Shown here: piece by piece, positions 27,101 through 37,534 of the stretch | Layout of the letters: the number at the start of each line of letters is the position of its first letter | Numbering within the stretch: the first letter of the stretch is position 1 | Source: Perkinsus chesapeaki | Taxonomy: Eukaryota > Perkinsozoa > Perkinsida > Perkinsidae | Direction: 5' to 3' | Assembly: GCA_013115145.1 (NCBI GenBank) | Contig: JAAPAO010000117.1 | Location: 1-64,000, forward strand | Length of the DNA stretch: 64,000 bases | Translations under genes and position numbers: made by a program | Notes under the pieces: model-generated | Databases searched by the model: none | Seen by the model: the letters and a program-made list of their open reading frames with translations, nothing else | Told to the model about the DNA's origin: nothing

Positions 27101-28050
27101 GCTTGGGAGGATACCACCAGGCTGCCATTGTAGCCTCGAGATGTTCCTAGAGGACCACTGCCTTAATGCTGATCCAGAATCAGCAAGGATAACGAGGAAC
27201 TTTGTACCACTAACAGAGAAGGAGATCGATCGACTGCTACATGGTGGCCTGACAGTGGCACTAGATGCTGAGTTTGTGGCGATGGGCTTAGCGAGTGTTG
27301 AGATCCGCGAGGATGGCAGCAAGGAAGTGTCATCTCCTGGTGAGATGGCAGTTGGTAGAGTATCTGTGCTGAGGGCTGATCCTATCAATCCTGATGATGC
27401 GGATGAAGGGATAAAGGAAGGAACACCATTTATAGACCATTACCTACAAATTGATGAATCAGAGATTAAGGACTTCGTTACCAGATTCTCTGGTCAGTTG
27501 CTTCATCATCGAGCGTCAAGCTTTGTTGTAAGTTGTATTATCAGGTCTGGTCCCTGGTGACCTAGATCCCAAGACATCCCGACATTGGTTGGTCAGCAGC
27601 AAGTCAGTGTGCCAGAAGCTACGCTTTTTGGTTGATTGTGGTTGCCGGTTTGTCGGTCACGGCTTGTCCACGGACTTCAGGTAGAGACTAGAATCGTCAG
27701 TATGTAATAGTTGTTCTATCCAGCAGTGTTGTTCTATTGTAGGATAATAAACTTATTCGTTCCCCAGCGTAATATACGTGATACAGTGGAGCTGTTCCAT
27801 CTCCCCGGTCAACGATTCCTCTCCTTGAAGTTCCTCGCACAACACCTGTTGGGGAGTTGCATACAGACTGACACTCATTGCAGTGTAGAGGACGCTAAAG
27901 CTGCTCTACAACTTTATAGAAAGTACACCACCTACCATTCTGCTTGGCTATTACTGTGGCATCAGGTATCAAGAACTCGAAGCTGATGGTACTCTAGATG
28001 AGAAGGTAAAACAGCTATATGAAGTTGGCCGACAGCAAGGGTGGAAATAG
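21185..28050 (+). CDS. PAN2: PAN2, catalytic subunit of the PAN2-PAN3 poly(A) deadenylase
   Basis: It trims mRNA poly(A) tails with a DEDDh exonuclease. The first about 230 residues are a low-complexity extension rich in Gln, Pro, Met and His, not typical of the family. The WD40 part follows (FEDLLWVGTQQGRLASMQF, NPSHLVVGGEKRTLFFVDMQ, GTDGSISFVDGRV, PDVFMKVFDLRTLRQALP). Next comes the inactive ubiquitin-hydrolase-like domain (FVCGLDNSYGGTNWNG, CDIGYVFHMMEQL, ending NWMVLNDFVI), interrupted by a large Ala/Glu/Asp-rich insert around 25750-25950. The exonuclease has VALDAEFVAMG (D and E), VGHGLSTDF (D) and THCSVEDA (H and D), so all catalytic acids are present. The last residues are EVGRQQGWK. 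Roughly 15-20 introns of 40-60 nt split it. Confidence 0.9.
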
Positions 28051-28646
28051 AGCCTTGATCATTACCTATCACACTACCTTCAAGCATCTTGTTGTTCAGA
28101 CTAATATATTTCTTATCTTCTTCTGCACAGTATAGTTTTCATTCTCAGTGCTGCTGCTCACTTATTAATATCTTAAATAGTACTCATGGCGACAAGTTAT
28201 CATGTACATTACTCCTCCCTCCTAGCCCCTTGACTCTTATTATCATCATTAATAACAACAACAACTCTATCATTGCCTAATTATGTGCTCTACTACTGCC
28301 CATTTACACTCCTCTTCATACTGTGACACTTGCTTGCTGTGTTCTATTAGACTATCTGCTGCTGCACCATAAGGGGCATTGCTGTGACTGTGAGCACTTG
28401 TGATGGTCGTGGTTATAATGTTAAAAATGATGGACTATTGGCTAGTAGCCAATTCTCTATTCACGCTGATGCATTGTCGTCGTTGTCGTCGTTCATATCA
28501 TCTGTTGTACGATTACCATTATTAAAGGCAATCAATAGCAGCAGCAATCTTCATCATTGTTACCATAACACCATTTTCACGGCACCCTTGCCTCGAGTTT
28601 CCTCAACCATTAGAACCCTCACTCTCCTCCTACAGTATCAAGGTTT
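28051..28646. other. Intergenic or 5' untranslated region
   Basis: This is AT-rich sequence with CAACAACAA and GTCGTCGTC runs. A frame open over 28384-28650 starts only with GTG and has no recognisable motif, so I do not call it. It may hold the promoter and leader of the twin-CX9C gene. Confidence 0.35.
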
Positions 28647-29268
28647 ATGAACGGCTGCTCGAAGAGGAAGTCTCATCCAATTCTACCGGACTTCCGCCGA
28701 ATGGAGCTCCATGCTAAGTTCCCTCTAATACCGTAAGCTATATATAGGGATAGCCCACAGCGGGTCATTGTCAGATATGGCCAAGGGAGAAGGATCATAC
28801 AACAGTTCAAGCTTGGTTGGGTAACTTGTCTTATTCTTATTCGTGCAACTGTGATGCCCTCAGGCTAGCTCTTCAACCCATCGATGCCATGACACATGGC
28901 TGAGGTTCCGGAACTGTGTGTCTCTCAGACCACAACGATTTGTTGAGCGTTGCCAAGTTCAAGCTGCACTGTACGATTGCTATGATATTGTGAATCTACT
29001 TGTTTGATTAGGCATTTGGATTGTTTGAAAATGCATGGTCAAGGGAAAGCGGATGATGCGAAAAGAGTCCACTTTCGGAGGTACGCCCATTGGCTGTGAT
29101 CTAGGTAACAACTTGATGTGCTGTAGATTCTTGGAGAGGTTCCGTGTATTTGATGAGAAGTATTATAAGAACAGGAAATATGCTGACCCAACAGTTAACT
29201 CCCATGGAGAGGGAACAGTGTTCCAGTTCACCACACCATCACCAAGCACAGCAGGAGGGGCTTGGTGA
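28647..29268 (+). CDS. Twin CX9C (CHCH) protein, probably mitochondrial intermembrane space
   Basis: Spliced exons read MNGCSKRKSHPILPDFRR, then YGQGRRIIQQFKLGW, then a cysteine block. That block has a first pair in RCHDTWLRFRNC and a second in RCQVQAALHLDC, each with exactly nine residues between its cysteines, which is the twin CX9C signature of Mia40 substrates. The second pair is completed only by splicing (phase 2, donor inside CTG, about 43-nt intron), which supports the exon model. The tail is basic and aromatic (RRFLERFRVFDEKYYKNRKYAD). Total length is about 150 residues. Twin-CX9C proteins are small respiratory-chain subunits or assembly factors; I cannot say which. At the end, splicing a good GTGAGT donor to the next AG would create TGA at the junction, so the stop falls at the same place either way. 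Confidence 0.65.
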
Positions 29269-29684
29269 GTGGAGTGTGACATCTTATGATGATGCTTTAA
29301 CATGTTTCTGCACCACTTGGTTGTTGTGTTTAATCTAAAGTTAGAACATCTATGACCGTCAAGACACAGAATGAGCCACGGAACTCATTAGCGAATGTGC
29401 TGATGCCAAAGACGCGAAGCAGCCTCTTGCCGCTGCGTAGGTCTCAGTTTATAACAGCTACACGGTATGCAAGATAACTGTAGCAGCAGTGCAGTAACCA
29501 ATGGTGTTACAGTAATGGTGTACCGTTAAACACAACAATATCAGTTAAAAAAGGACACTACTACTCCCGTGAGATAGGAAAATTGTTTTTACATCAATAA
29601 TAGCATGTGTAGGACTATAGCTACTTGAATGATAAAAATGAATCACTCGTCGGCCTCCCTCTGTAGAGCAATGCTCTACTCGAC
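29269..29684. other. Convergent intergenic region with a short basic frame
   Basis: This gap lies between the ends of the twin-CX9C gene (plus) and succinyl-CoA ligase (minus). A 41-codon plus-strand frame beginning near 29351 (MTVKTQNEPRNSLANVLM) is open and basic. It could be a missed terminal exon of the preceding gene or chance. Confidence 0.3.
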
Positions 29685-31062
29685 TCATTGCGCCAAAGAT
29701 ACAGCCTTACCGGCGGCCTCATTTAGATCATCAAAGGCGTAGACTTTGAGCCCCGCGTCTTTAATAATCTGCTTGCCTTGTTCAACGTTGGTGCCGACAA
29801 GCCGTATGACGATTGGCTTCTGCATGTTAAGTTCAGTCGTGGCTTGGACAACGCCTTGAGCGATGACGTCACACCTCATAATACCACCAAATATATTAAC
29901 CAGAATACTCTTAACCTTGGGGTCCTTCTCGAGGATCTCAAAGGCAGCTTTAACCTGGTCAGCCTGAGCAGAGCCACCAACGTCCAAGAAGTTAGCAGGA
30001 CTGCCTCCTTTCAGTGATAGAAGGTCCATCGTAGCCATAGCAAGACCGGCACCATTAACCATGCATCCTATGTTACCATCTAGACCGATGTAATTAAGAT
30101 CCCATTCAGAGGCAGCTACTTCACGAGGATCCTCTTGGGTACGGTCTCTCATAGAATGGACACACTTCTGACGGAACTGAGCGTTGTCATCAAAATTGAC
30201 CTTAGCATCGCATACCATCACACGGCCATCACTGGTCTCAGCCAAAGGGTTAATCTCAACCATAGTGCAGTCGGATTGACGGAAAGTATCGTAAAGGGCT
30301 TTGATAGCGATAACCGCCTCATCCACTATTTCGCCTTGGAAGCCGATCTTCTCAGCCATCTCTCTGGCCTCGCCATCTGAGATGCCACTATTGATATCAA
30401 CGGGGATCTTAATGATAGCATCGGGGTGTTCGGCAGCTACGTCCTCGATGCTCATACCACCGTATTTGGAACCAACCATAACAGGGCCGCCAAAGGAACG
30501 ATCCATCAAAATAGCAAAGTACTTCTCAGATGCGATCTGGAACCTCTCCGACAGAAAGACGCCATTACAAGGCTTGCCAGCCTCGCCAGTCTGTTTAGTG
30601 ACGAGAGTCTTGCCGATCATCTTGGAGGCAATGTCTTTAGCCTCGATAGGATTCTTAACGATATGTACCCCACCTTGGAAACCATTCTCCTTGAAGTAAC
30701 CACGCCCTCTGCCACCAGCCAACACCTAATTAGCGTTAATCCAAAGGATTTAGGCCTACTAAATATCTTACCTGTGCTTTGACAACCACATCACCACCGC
30801 CCAGCTGCTGTGCGAATTTCTCGGCATCTTCGGGCGATGTAGCATAATAACCATGCGGTACACATACGCCGTACTTCTTAAACACACCGAGGGATTGATG
30901 CTCATGGAGATTTAGATGACGAACTTGCTGGCCTTTAGGGACGAACACTCGGTGGGCTCGATGAAGGGTGGAAAACATAGCGGCATTGGCCATAGGCAGG
31001 ACGCCATGGCGAAGTATACCGCAGCTGCTCCTTGTAACAGTTGATGAGAAGGTTGGCAGCAT
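29685..31062 (-). CDS. SUCLA2: Succinyl-CoA ligase (ADP/GDP-forming) beta subunit, mitochondrial
   Basis: The TCA-cycle enzyme converts succinyl-CoA to succinate with substrate-level phosphorylation. Exon 1 is 31062-30772 and exon 2 is 30725-29685, joined in phase 0 by a 46-nt intron. The protein is 443 residues, near the usual family size. The start MLPTFSSTVTRSSCGILRHG is an Arg/Ser/Thr-rich mitochondrial presequence. The ATP-grasp part begins LNLHEHQSLGVFKKYGV and continues VVKAQVLAGGRGRGYF, LVTKQTGEAGKPCN, EINPLAET, VCDAKVNFDDNA, NGAGLAMATMDL, GGSPANFLDVGG and NIFGGIMRCDVIA. All of these are classic beta-subunit motifs. The GDP or ADP preference cannot be told by eye. Confidence 0.95.
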
Positions 31063-31505
31063 TACCAGGAAAATGGGGATAAAATAGGTCTGAAAAGTGG
31101 TGTGTAGTGAACAGTACTGCCGTCTCCCAAATAAAATGCACTTCGACGCGGAACCATAAGACAGCAATTCGACCCTAGAGTAAGGTGACTCAAAGAAGGT
31201 AAAAGTGACACAGTAGAGCACTAGCGTAATAGTGAACCACTGCTATGAGAAGGTAACAACAACGACAGGACTTAACAAGAAGAAGACGGCGAAAATTTTG
31301 AGGCGAGCGCTATTAGAAAATTTAGCCGTTCGTGAGGAGAAGTCCTATTATGCAGTGGGATTCCTTACCGTCTATGAGAATGGAACTATCTAGAACCAGC
31401 TTGGGGAGGATTTAGGGCGATGAAGGGAAATATTGCGTCGATTATGACTTTTAAAATTGGTAATCTATCAACAGCGTGTCTCAGTGCGGCTTTACTAGGC
31501 CTTCT
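31063..31505. promoter_or_regulatory. Divergent intergenic region
   Basis: About 440 bp separate the succinyl-CoA ligase start (minus) from the first acyl-CoA dehydrogenase (plus), so both promoters should lie here. An open minus frame extends the ligase N-terminus to about 31221, but without a presequence-like start. Confidence 0.4.
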
Positions 31506-33724
31506 ATGAATGTGACTTTACCTATACCTAAACTTAATAACACATTTCTACAGGATGAGTATCTTCAGCGCAACCTGCGCCGAATCTTTGGCGACGCAAG
31601 ATACTCCGAGGTTGAAAGTGACCTAATAAGATTTGGTGGCGATTGTGCAGGGCCTATCTTGGAGGCTGGAAGGCAATGTGAGCTTCATCCACCTTATCAT
31701 AGACCATATGATGCTTGGGGTAACAGAGTTGATGAGATATGGACATGTCCAGAGTGGAAGGGAATGCATGGCATAGCTGCCAAGGAAGGCCTTATTGCAT
31801 TGGCATACAGTCGACCATTGGGAAGGGAGATATCAAGGCTCTATCAGCTGGCTAAGCTTTACCTATTCGCACCATCCAGTGGCCTCTACAGTTGCCCACT
31901 GGCCATGACTGATGGTGCTGCCTTTGTTATCGAGAAGGTACTTCAATATATCATCTAGAAGCTTGATGGGTCCTGTAGGTGTTGCAGAAGGCAGGTGTGG
32001 ACGGGAGACTTAAGCGAGAGCTTGAAGAGGCATTTAGCCATCTGACGAGCCAAAATCCTGATGAGTTTTGGACTAGTGGGCAGTGGATGACGGAGCGTGG
32101 TGGTGGTAGTGATGTAAGTGCAGCAACGGCTACTACTGCTGCTGCGGCTGTTAAGGATACTGGACAGGAGGATGAGTGAGTGCTTCAGACACTTGCTTTA
32201 TAGGATGCCTATTGGTAGGGTATGGTTGTTATCTGGTAATAAATGGTTTACATCTGCAACTGATGCCCATATGACCTTTACTCTTGCTAGAACCCCCGAT
32301 ACTAATGGTAAGGTGGATATGTTCTATCTTAAGACTAGGGACCAACAAGGCAAGCTCAACGGCTTAGAGGTCGGTGAGATACCTATTGACGGTGGTGCTG
32401 CATTCTGGTATAGGTGGTACGACTTAAAGATAAGCTGGGTACACGGCAGTTGCCCACTGCCGAGATGAACCTGGTCAACAGTCAGGCTATGAGGGTGAGA
32501 TGGGTGGCTGGTGGGGCGGTAGTGGTGGTATTAGTTCAATAATAGTAGGTTACTGAAGATGGTAAAGGTGTTGGTATGATAATGAATTTAGCATCTATTA
32601 CACGAATACATAACACTATATCAGCATCATCTGGTATGAGGAGGATACTTCAATTAGCTGTGGATTATTCAACTAAGAGGGAGGCTTTTGGGCGAAAACT
32701 AATGGAGGTAGTGCCGTGGTATGGGCTCTTGGTAGTAGTATTAGCTTATACGGTCTTTTCTTATGTGTGTTACATAACATGTACTCATTCGTCTTTTCCT
32801 GCTTGTATGATATAGACGATCATCGAGGCAGTTGGACAGCGGTTGTATTACTGCGAGCACCACCTTAAATGATCTAGTCCCTGGGTAGGGCTATATCTCC
32901 CTGTATAGTTACCAGCACACGTAGCAGCATTAGCAGAGCTAGAGGTAGAGGCACGTGCAAGCTGCTCATTATGGTTAGAGATGGGTAGACTACTTGGTAA
33001 AGTGGAGGCAGGAACTGCCAGTGATGATGAAGTACTAATCTATTGGTAATATGTCTTTATTATTTCTATAGGCGTTAGTGTTTCGGCTACTAGTGCCGCT
33101 GTCTAAGCTCCAGACTGGTAGGCAAGGTGTGGATGTCGCATCCAAAGGCATTGAGCTATTTGGTGGTGCTGGTTATATGGAGGACACTGGACTACCAGCA
33201 CATCTACGTGATGCTCAAGTAGGGCGTGGATGATCTTCCTTATGGTGTGGTATTGGTGTTGGTAGGTATTGGCTATATGGGAAGGCACTAGTAATGTACA
33301 AGCACTGGATGTTTTGAGGGTAATAGCTCAGACCAATGGAGCAGCATTGGCAGCACTGAGGCGTCGCTTCAGTGACTCTAGGGTAGGACTTCTTCCTCAT
33401 GTCGATGTCATTGTGAAGTAGGTTATCTCTCTTATTGCCCCAGCTGAGCAGCTTCTATGTGATGAGTTCCCCGAACCTCTAGCTCTACGTGCCGCGGTGC
33501 TGTTGGGCCGGGCTGTTAGTGGCGGGTTAATGTTGGAGCATGCCAGCTATCTGGGCAGTACAGCCTGTAAAAGCGATATGTTGGCCGCGACACGATGGTT
33601 GGAGGGGAGTAGTGGTAGTGGTGCCCAAGTTCACATGGACAATATAATGCTGGTTTATGGTGGTAGCAATACATGTTTATCATTCAACAGGATGAGCAGG
33701 CCCGAGGGTGTCTCTGCACTGTAG
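31506..33724 (+). CDS. Acyl-CoA dehydrogenase family, AidB-like
   Basis: It is an FAD flavoprotein of the acyl-CoA dehydrogenase superfamily. The order [113 protein letters not shown] and [14 protein letters not shown] matches the AidB/long-variant group, where an EGT motif replaces the usual end of the catalytic domain. The C-terminal helical part ends in VSAL. Six or seven introns of 40-90 nt interrupt it. The start is uncertain: ATG 31506 is the first in frame, but the codons just before it (SQCGFTRP) resemble the start of the next gene (MSECGFGSP), so an upstream exon may carry the real ATG. AidB proteins bind DNA in bacteria; I infer only a dehydrogenase-like role here. Confidence 0.8.
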
Positions 33725-33797
33725 CGTCCATAAGTTTGTTTTCAGCAGTATTGAGTTCAAGTATGTTGTTATTATTTAGTGATTTGTTATTATCCTA

Positions 33798-35133
33798 ATG
33801 TCCGAATGTGGTTTTGGTTCCCCAGTCCCGTATGGAGAGCCCAATTGGTACTATAAAGGTTTCTCATCTCCCTATTACACCGACTCGCATCGAGCCTGGC
33901 GACAGAGGTGTCGTAGTTTCGTCGAAGAGCATATCATCCCTAACGTATCCGACTGGGAGAAGGCCAAAGCTATACCAGCTGATGCCTATGTGAAGTGCTA
34001 TAAGGCTGGCCTACTCCCGTGTGTGGTTGGTGCTAAAGGATTCGATTATGTTGACTCTAAGGTGGCCCCTAAGCCACAGGGTTATGACTACTTCCATGAG
34101 CTTATCTTCATTGATGAGTTGGCTAGATGTGCCAGTGGTGGTGTGTTGTGGGGTCTTATCGAGGGTCTTCAGATTGGTCTACCTCCTGTCCTTAACTTTG
34201 GCAGTGATTCTCTCAAGGAGAGGGTAGCTGGCCCATGTCTTCGTGGTGAAAAGAAGATATGTCTTTGTATTACAGAGCCCTATGCTGGTAGTGATGTGGC
34301 CAACATTCGTACTACAGCCAAACTGAGTTCGGATGGCAAACACTATATAGTGAGCGGAGAGAAGAAATGGATCACCAATGGCATCTTTGCGGACTACTTC
34401 TCTGTTGCGGTTAGGACTGGTGGTCCTGGTATGAAGGGGATATCCATGCTGCTCATAGAGCGTGATATGCCTGGGGTTAAGACTACTAGGATGGAGTGCC
34501 AAGGTGTGTGGCCCAGTGGCACCACATTTGTTGAGTTCAACGAAGTGAAGGTCCCTGTTGAGAATCTAATAGGAAATGTGAATGAAGGCTTTAAGGTTAT
34601 TATGTATAACTTCAACCATGAGAGATGGGGGTTTGTGGTCCAAGGGGCAAGGTTGGCCAGAATGCTTTATGAGGAGTCCTTCAAGTACGCTCAGAAGCGT
34701 AAGACCTTTGGTAAGGCACTGATAGAGCATCCAGTTATAAGATGGAAGTTGGCTGAGATGGCACGACAGATTGAGGGTTTGCAGTATTGGTTGGAGAATA
34801 TAACCCATCAAATGAACACGATGTCATGGGCTGATAGCATGGCGGCCCTAGGTGGAACATTAGGTTTGATGAAGGCCCATAGCACTAAGGTGAATAAGGT
34901 TATGATGTATCAGAGCTAATGTCCCCTATCAGGTATTTGAGTACTGTGCCCGAGAGGCATCACAAGTGTTCGGTGGCAATGCCTATACGCGTTCCGGTCT
35001 AGGAGAGAAGGTTGAAAGGCTTTACCGTGATGTTAGAGCATATGCTATACCTGGTGGATCAGAAGAGATCCTATTAGACCTCGGCATCAGACAAGCTGAT
35101 CGGCTCTACAAACAGCGCATAGCAAGACTTTAA
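33798..35133 (+). CDS. Acyl-CoA dehydrogenase
   Basis: It oxidises acyl-CoA to enoyl-CoA with FAD. Exon 1 (33798-34898) and exon 2 (34933-35133) join in phase 0 across a 34-nt intron to 433 residues, the usual size. Motifs are CITEPYAGSDVANI (FAD/substrate loop), VSGEKKWITNG, GVWPSGTTFVEFNEVKVP, AQKRKTFGKALIEHP, QVFGGNAYTRSG and YAIPGGSEEILLD. In the last motif a glutamate sits where the catalytic base is expected. The C-terminus is ARL, which fits the PTS1 pattern [SAC][KRH][LM] and suggests a peroxisomal location, although no experimental claim is possible. It starts 73 bp after the AidB-like gene in the same orientation and both begin with a similar SxCGF peptide. Confidence 0.92.
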
Positions 35134-35361
35134 TTTTTTAGGCGCAGCGAGAATCAAACCGCGCCAGAGGAAGTCTCGCTCGCCCAAAATGGAAATATGA
35201 AACGGCTGGGTCGTAAAGAAGTTTTTGAGCTCTATTGATACTCTTGTGATTGGTATTAGTGTGAAATATGTAGTGTTGGTTAATTACCTTATAAGGTCTG
35301 CTGGGTGGTGTTGATTGATTGTTATTGTTCTTTCTCAGAGCTTATTAGTTCACTAAACGCT

Positions 35362-36252
35362 ATGGCGACCAGAGCTGCTTATGCAAGCCCCACCTCTCCT
35401 CTATTGGCCCCTCCTCTTCTGATGCCGTTCCAGCTTGCTGAACCTGTTAGTGGTGACATTCCTTATATTGAGGATGAACCTCCGGTTATCTGTGCCGATG
35501 GCACTAGGCTTCCCCGCCCTCCTGTACTGCAACCTGGTGATATTGGTCCTATGCAATACCTGCATCAGAAGGCGATGGCCGAGGCCGCTTCGAGGACTCC
35601 CCCTTCTAGGACTCCCGCTGGCACCCCTTGCTATTCGTGTGGTCCGACTCTATTTCCGGATTCTATCGAGAGACACTACAACGAGGCTATTGCAAGGAGA
35701 CATTTTCGAGAAGCCCAAGCCGCTGCTATGGCTGAAGCTCTTGCCAAGTCCCATGCTGAGGAGAGAAGGCCCAAGAGGTGGAGAAATGTGGCACGAGCCC
35801 GTCGTCTGGAGATAGATACCGATCTTGATGATCGTGAGGTCCATACTAGATTCATGTTTGCTATCAGTAGCAGGAAACTCAAGTAAGTCCTCGTCTGATT
35901 GTTGTATTGTTATTTGTTCTTTCTCTTTAGTCTATATGAACCCGTCAAGGGTACTAGCGAGTACTACAGGCTGCTGCATCGAGATACTGCCAAGCCAATA
36001 TACTGGAGAGACGACTGCTATTCACCGGTACGACCTCGGCCTCTTATAGACCAAATCAGGGATCGGATTGATTTGATTTACTTCACTGCTCCTGCTCCAC
36101 CAAGACCAGGAGTATTTGAAGTTGTGGTCGAGGAGTCTCCTCCAGTCAAGGAGACTGCTACTCATTGCATCTCGCTCAAGTGGCTATCTCGTGCTGTCAA
36201 GCGTGTTTGTGGTCGTCGTCGCCGTTGTGGTGATGGACGTCGTGTCAAGTGA
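35362..36252 (+). CDS. Unrecognised protein, Pro/Ala-rich with basic C-terminus
   Basis: Exon 1 (35362-35882) and exon 2 (35931-36252) join in phase 2 across a 48-nt intron to 280 residues. I do not recognise the family. The N-terminal third is Pro-rich (SPLLAPPLLMPFQLAEP, RLPRPPVLQPGDIGP). An Ala/Arg helix of about residues 105-150 contains HYNEAIARRHFREAQAAAMA. The second exon has YYRLLHRDTAKPIYWRDDCY, then RPLIDQIRDRIDLIYF, and the end is basic (KRVCGRRRRCGDGRRVK). No signal peptide or membrane segment is visible. Codon use is less repeat-ridden than in the neighbours. Confidence 0.6.
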
Positions 36253-36822
36253 TGATGATACTGTCTGACTGATGAGTGCACTATTGCCCACAAGAATCTC
36301 TTCGCTGAAATTGATTATGATTGCCGTCGCTTCGTATTATACTAATTGATTACGTCTTGATTATCGTGCATAAGTATGGCAACTAAGTAGAAGATGATAT
36401 AGCAATTGCTATACTCGTCGCTGCTTTTGCTTGGTATTTTAACGTTTTATTACATTTACGCGCTCGTATTAGTTGTACTGGCTATATTCCAAAGTTAGTT
36501 GGTGGTTTGTGTTAATATGGGAGTAAAAGGGGCAACTTAATTAGTTAATGTTATTCTCGTCAGAAGCGAGTCGCGAGGACGAGATCCGCACCTTCGCTCC
36601 AGTGACCCGATGGTCGTTTACCAACGAGAACGAGAACGGTGTACAATTAGGCTGTTTAAAAGTAGGTGTAATAAGGTAGGCGCAGAATCTTGATGTTATT
36701 GTTTTAGTCCGATGTTACACCGTTATGTACATGCTCCAGTGATCCACTCTTGTCTGTTAAACAAAGGAGTAGCGTTCTTACAGTTGCTAAAAGGTAATCC
36801 TTTGCTTTATCACACTGTTGAA
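36253..36822. other. Intergenic region
   Basis: This is mostly AT-rich sequence with a short GC-rich island near 36555-36620. A possible leader exon for the next gene begins at ATG 36712. Nothing else is visible. Confidence 0.35.
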
Positions 36823-37143
36823 ATGGATTATTTCAGGGAAGCTGATATGTTGGCGAGCCTCACTGGCTCAGTTGAGTCTACTCCCACTACAGCATTGAGA
36901 ACCTACAGTCTGTTTCAACCGGCTAAGGACCTGTCTCGGATACCTCGTCTCGATGGGACCACAGCACCAAATCTTTGCCAAGGACCAGAACGAAGAGTTG
37001 TTGGACATTCCGTGATGTTCGAGAAGAAGCCGCCAATGGTTCATACGCTTTATTCAAAGACGTGGGCTCGACAGTCGTACGGGCAAGTAGGCGAGAAGAG
37101 GCATCGAGCGAATGAGCGGAGTGGCAAGTTTGAAGGTAGGTAG
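36823..37143 (+). CDS. Small unrecognised protein
   Basis: The frame of 106 residues from ATG 36823 (MDYFREADMLASLTGS) is Ser/Thr-rich, then basic (KTWARQSYGQVGEKRHRANE). The same frame extends upstream to ATG 36712. Alternatively a GTAATC..TTTCAG intron (about 36795-36836) would join a different upstream frame. No domain is recognisable. The gene may continue past 37143 through a further intron. Low to moderate support. Confidence 0.35.
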   Translation: MDYFREADMLASLTGSVESTPTTALRTYSLFQPAKDLSRIPRLDGTTAPNLCQGPERRVVGHSVMFEKKPPMVHTLYSKTWARQSYGQVGEKRHRANERSGKFEGR

Positions 37144-37534
37144 ATTCGATTATTGTAGTGTTGATAATGTTGTCAGATAATCGTTCATCATACGGTCCGA
37201 GTAGAGGTATACCACAATTGAGTACAGCATCACTTAGCACTATGTTCCAGAGACGGAGGAATCTATTGTTGCATGATACATGAATGGCTATGTTGTCCAA
37301 CGGCTACTCAGAGTTGTGTTTGAAGTCGAGTGAGATAAAAGGGTTCGGAACACTTCACATTCATATGATATTGTGTTGAACGTTGTTGTGTTCAAGTGCC
37401 TCCTTGTGAAATTGAGTTAACTAGTAGTAACAATAACATAATGACCATAATAAGAAACTTTGTTATTACACACATGGGCCACACTTCATGCAATATTCAG
37501 AAAGGAATGCAGAACTTGATGTAAAAATGATGTA
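37144..37534. other. Convergent intergenic region
   Basis: This AT-rich sequence lies between a plus-strand gene end and the minus-strand pseudokinase gene end. No structure was noticed. Confidence 0.4.

Noticed and set aside
27880-27905. Loss of a PAN2 catalytic Asp (THCSVEDA instead of THDSIEDA)
   Set aside because: The catalytic pair is the His and the Asp five residues later, both present; the changed position is not catalytic.
28384-28650. 88-codon frame before the twin-CX9C gene
   Set aside because: The start is GTG, there is no motif, and it overlaps the ATG of the better-supported gene in another frame.
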